Origin: Methylobacteriaceae bacterium
GTDB taxonomy: Bacteria > Pseudomonadota > Alphaproteobacteria > Rhizobiales > Beijerinckiaceae
Reading direction: 5' to 3'
Length of the DNA: 17,289 nt
Assembly (NCBI GenBank): GCA_031272615.1
Contig: JAISTL010000019.1
Location: 1-17,289 of the forward strand
Position 1 is the first letter of the stretch. Each line of letters opens with the position of its first letter. A program made the position numbers and the translations under genes. Below the pieces are notes generated by a model. The model was not told where the DNA came from. It saw only the letters and a list, made by a program, of their open reading frames with translations, and ran no database searches. Positions 16,428 to 17,289 of this stretch are shown piece after piece.

Positions 16428-17289
16428 CCAAGACCCGAGCTGATTTCGTTCAGATGATGCCGGACGCCTTCCCGCTGTTTTTTAGCGGCCGGCAACCTTG
16501 GCGTGGGCAGGCGCTGGTCATGCCAGAGGTAGTAAAGGGAGGCGATATCCTGTTCGCTGCCCCGACGGCATCGGGCAAGACAGAGGCTGTCGTTGCCCCA
16601 CTCTATCAACGCCATATTTCGTTCAAACGAGGTAGGCTTTCGACCGTGTATGTCGCTCCTACCAAAGCGTTGGTGAACGATCTCTATGAGCGGTTGATCG
16701 GCTATCTTGGAACCCGTCAGGCTGATACTATTGTTCGCTATACCGGCGATCGGCACGAGCTACGCATTACTGAAGGTGTGTTCTGCTTATTGACGACACC
16801 GGAGGCGCTCGACTCGCTGCAACTGCGCCAGCCACAGGCGCTCACTGGGGTTCGGGCGGTCATTGTTGACGAGATCCACCTTTTGCATGGTCAGCCGCGG
16901 GGTCAGCAGTTGCGTCATGTTATTTCACGTCTTCGGCAAGCGTCTACGCCACCGCTCGTGCAACGCGACCGCTTTCAGGTGGTGGGCATGACGGCGACTC
17001 TTGACGACATGGAAGGCGTGGCAAAGACTTGGTTGGGTGAGAACGCAAAGGTGTTTTCTCATGGTAACCCGCGTGAGATTGAACTGGAACTGATCGAAGA
17101 CGACGTGGATGAAGAGGACAGTCATGGCAAAGCCCGCGCTTTGGCGCGTTGGCTCGAAGAGTCCAGATCACAGAAGGTACTGGTGTTTGAGAACTCCCGC
17201 AACGGTGCTCACGAACTTGCAGCTTGTCTTCATAGGGAACTCAAGGGTACGCACTGGCCTGTCCATTTGCATTTTGGGGCGTTGGCAGC
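16424..17289 (+). CDS. Lhr/BrxHI-like SF2 DEAD/DEAH-box helicase, C-terminus beyond the window
   Basis: Translation from the ATG at 16424 gives 288 full codons before the window ends. Motifs of the Lhr-type SF2 helicase are plain: motif I APTASGKTE at 46-54, motif Ia VAPTKALVNDL at 77-87, LTTPEALD at 123-130, motif II VDEIHLLHG at 148-156, motif III MTATL at 189-193, and KVLVFENSRNGAHELA at 251-266 opening the second RecA lobe. Full Lhr or BrxHI proteins are considerably longer, so only the first domain and a little of the second are present. The ATGA overlap with the upstream ATPase gene makes these two a co-translated unit, as seen for brxD-brxHI. The helicase presumably works on foreign or replicating DNA (known family context plus inference). 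Confidence 0.9.
   Translation, partial: MTKTRADFVQMMPDAFPLFFSGRQPWRGQALVMPEVVKGGDILFAAPTASGKTEAVVAPLYQRHISFKRGRLSTVYVAPTKALVNDLYERLIGYLGTRQADTIVRYTGDRHELRITEGVFCLLTTPEALDSLQLRQPQALTGVRAVIVDEIHLLHGQPRGQQLRHVISRLRQASTPPLVQRDRFQVVGMTATLDDMEGVAKTWLGENAKVFSHGNPREIELELIEDDVDEEDSHGKARALARWLEESRSQKVLVFENSRNGAHELAACLHRELKGTHWPVHLHFGALA

Noticed and set aside
10437..17289. Assignment as a complete canonical BREX or Shango system
   Set aside because: No PglZ, PglX, BrxA/B/C or TerB-domain gene is visible in the window, so only a BREX/Shango-related label is supported.

Overview
The window looks like a chromosomal segment of a GC-rich Gram-negative bacterium, most likely a proteobacterium. Hand counts of sample lines give about 65% GC in the left part. 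The mix of a DcuC-type dicarboxylate carrier, an RpiR regulator and an NrtR-type NAD regulator fits that group, but the sequence does not fix the lineage. No rRNA, tRNA, CRISPR array, transposase or integrase was seen.

Region 1 (1-3530) is a catabolic or transport unit. A leftward RpiR/MurR-family regulator, cut by the window start, faces a rightward pair: an alpha/beta hydrolase and a DcuC-family C4-dicarboxylate transporter. Between them is a near-consensus sigma70 promoter whose -10 box runs into inverted repeats that look like RpiR operators. A strong rho-independent terminator closes the pair.

Region 2 (3653-6909) is a two-gene SNF2-family helicase plus SWIM zinc-finger protein operon, with 2 bases between the genes.

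Region 3 (6946-9954) is a divergent NAD-related module. A leftward operon encodes an SPFH/band-7 protein and a NAD-kinase-like protein with a GQDG in place of GGDG motif. It diverges from an NrtR-like regulator that has a degenerate Nudix box and a C-terminal winged helix. The SPFH operon promoter has its -10 hexamer inside a perfect 14-bp palindrome, the obvious candidate for the NrtR site.

Region 4 (9955-17289) is a gene-poor 480-base junction followed by a tightly packed rightward operon with lower GC. It encodes an SF1 (UvrD/HelD-like) helicase, an unrecognised 297-aa protein, two successive BrxD-like (BREX ATP-binding, DUF2791-type) P-loop ATPases, and an Lhr/BrxHI-like SF2 helicase that runs off the right edge. 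The last three open reading frames are joined by 4-base ATGA overlaps. A BrxD-type ATPase followed by an Lhr-type helicase is a hallmark of BREX types 2 and 6 and of Shango-like anti-phage systems. The arrangement here (two such ATPases, one with an N-terminal Tudor/PcrA-C-like module, plus an SF1 helicase and an unknown protein) does not match a canonical set that I can recall. It is the best candidate in the window for an undescribed or variant defence system.
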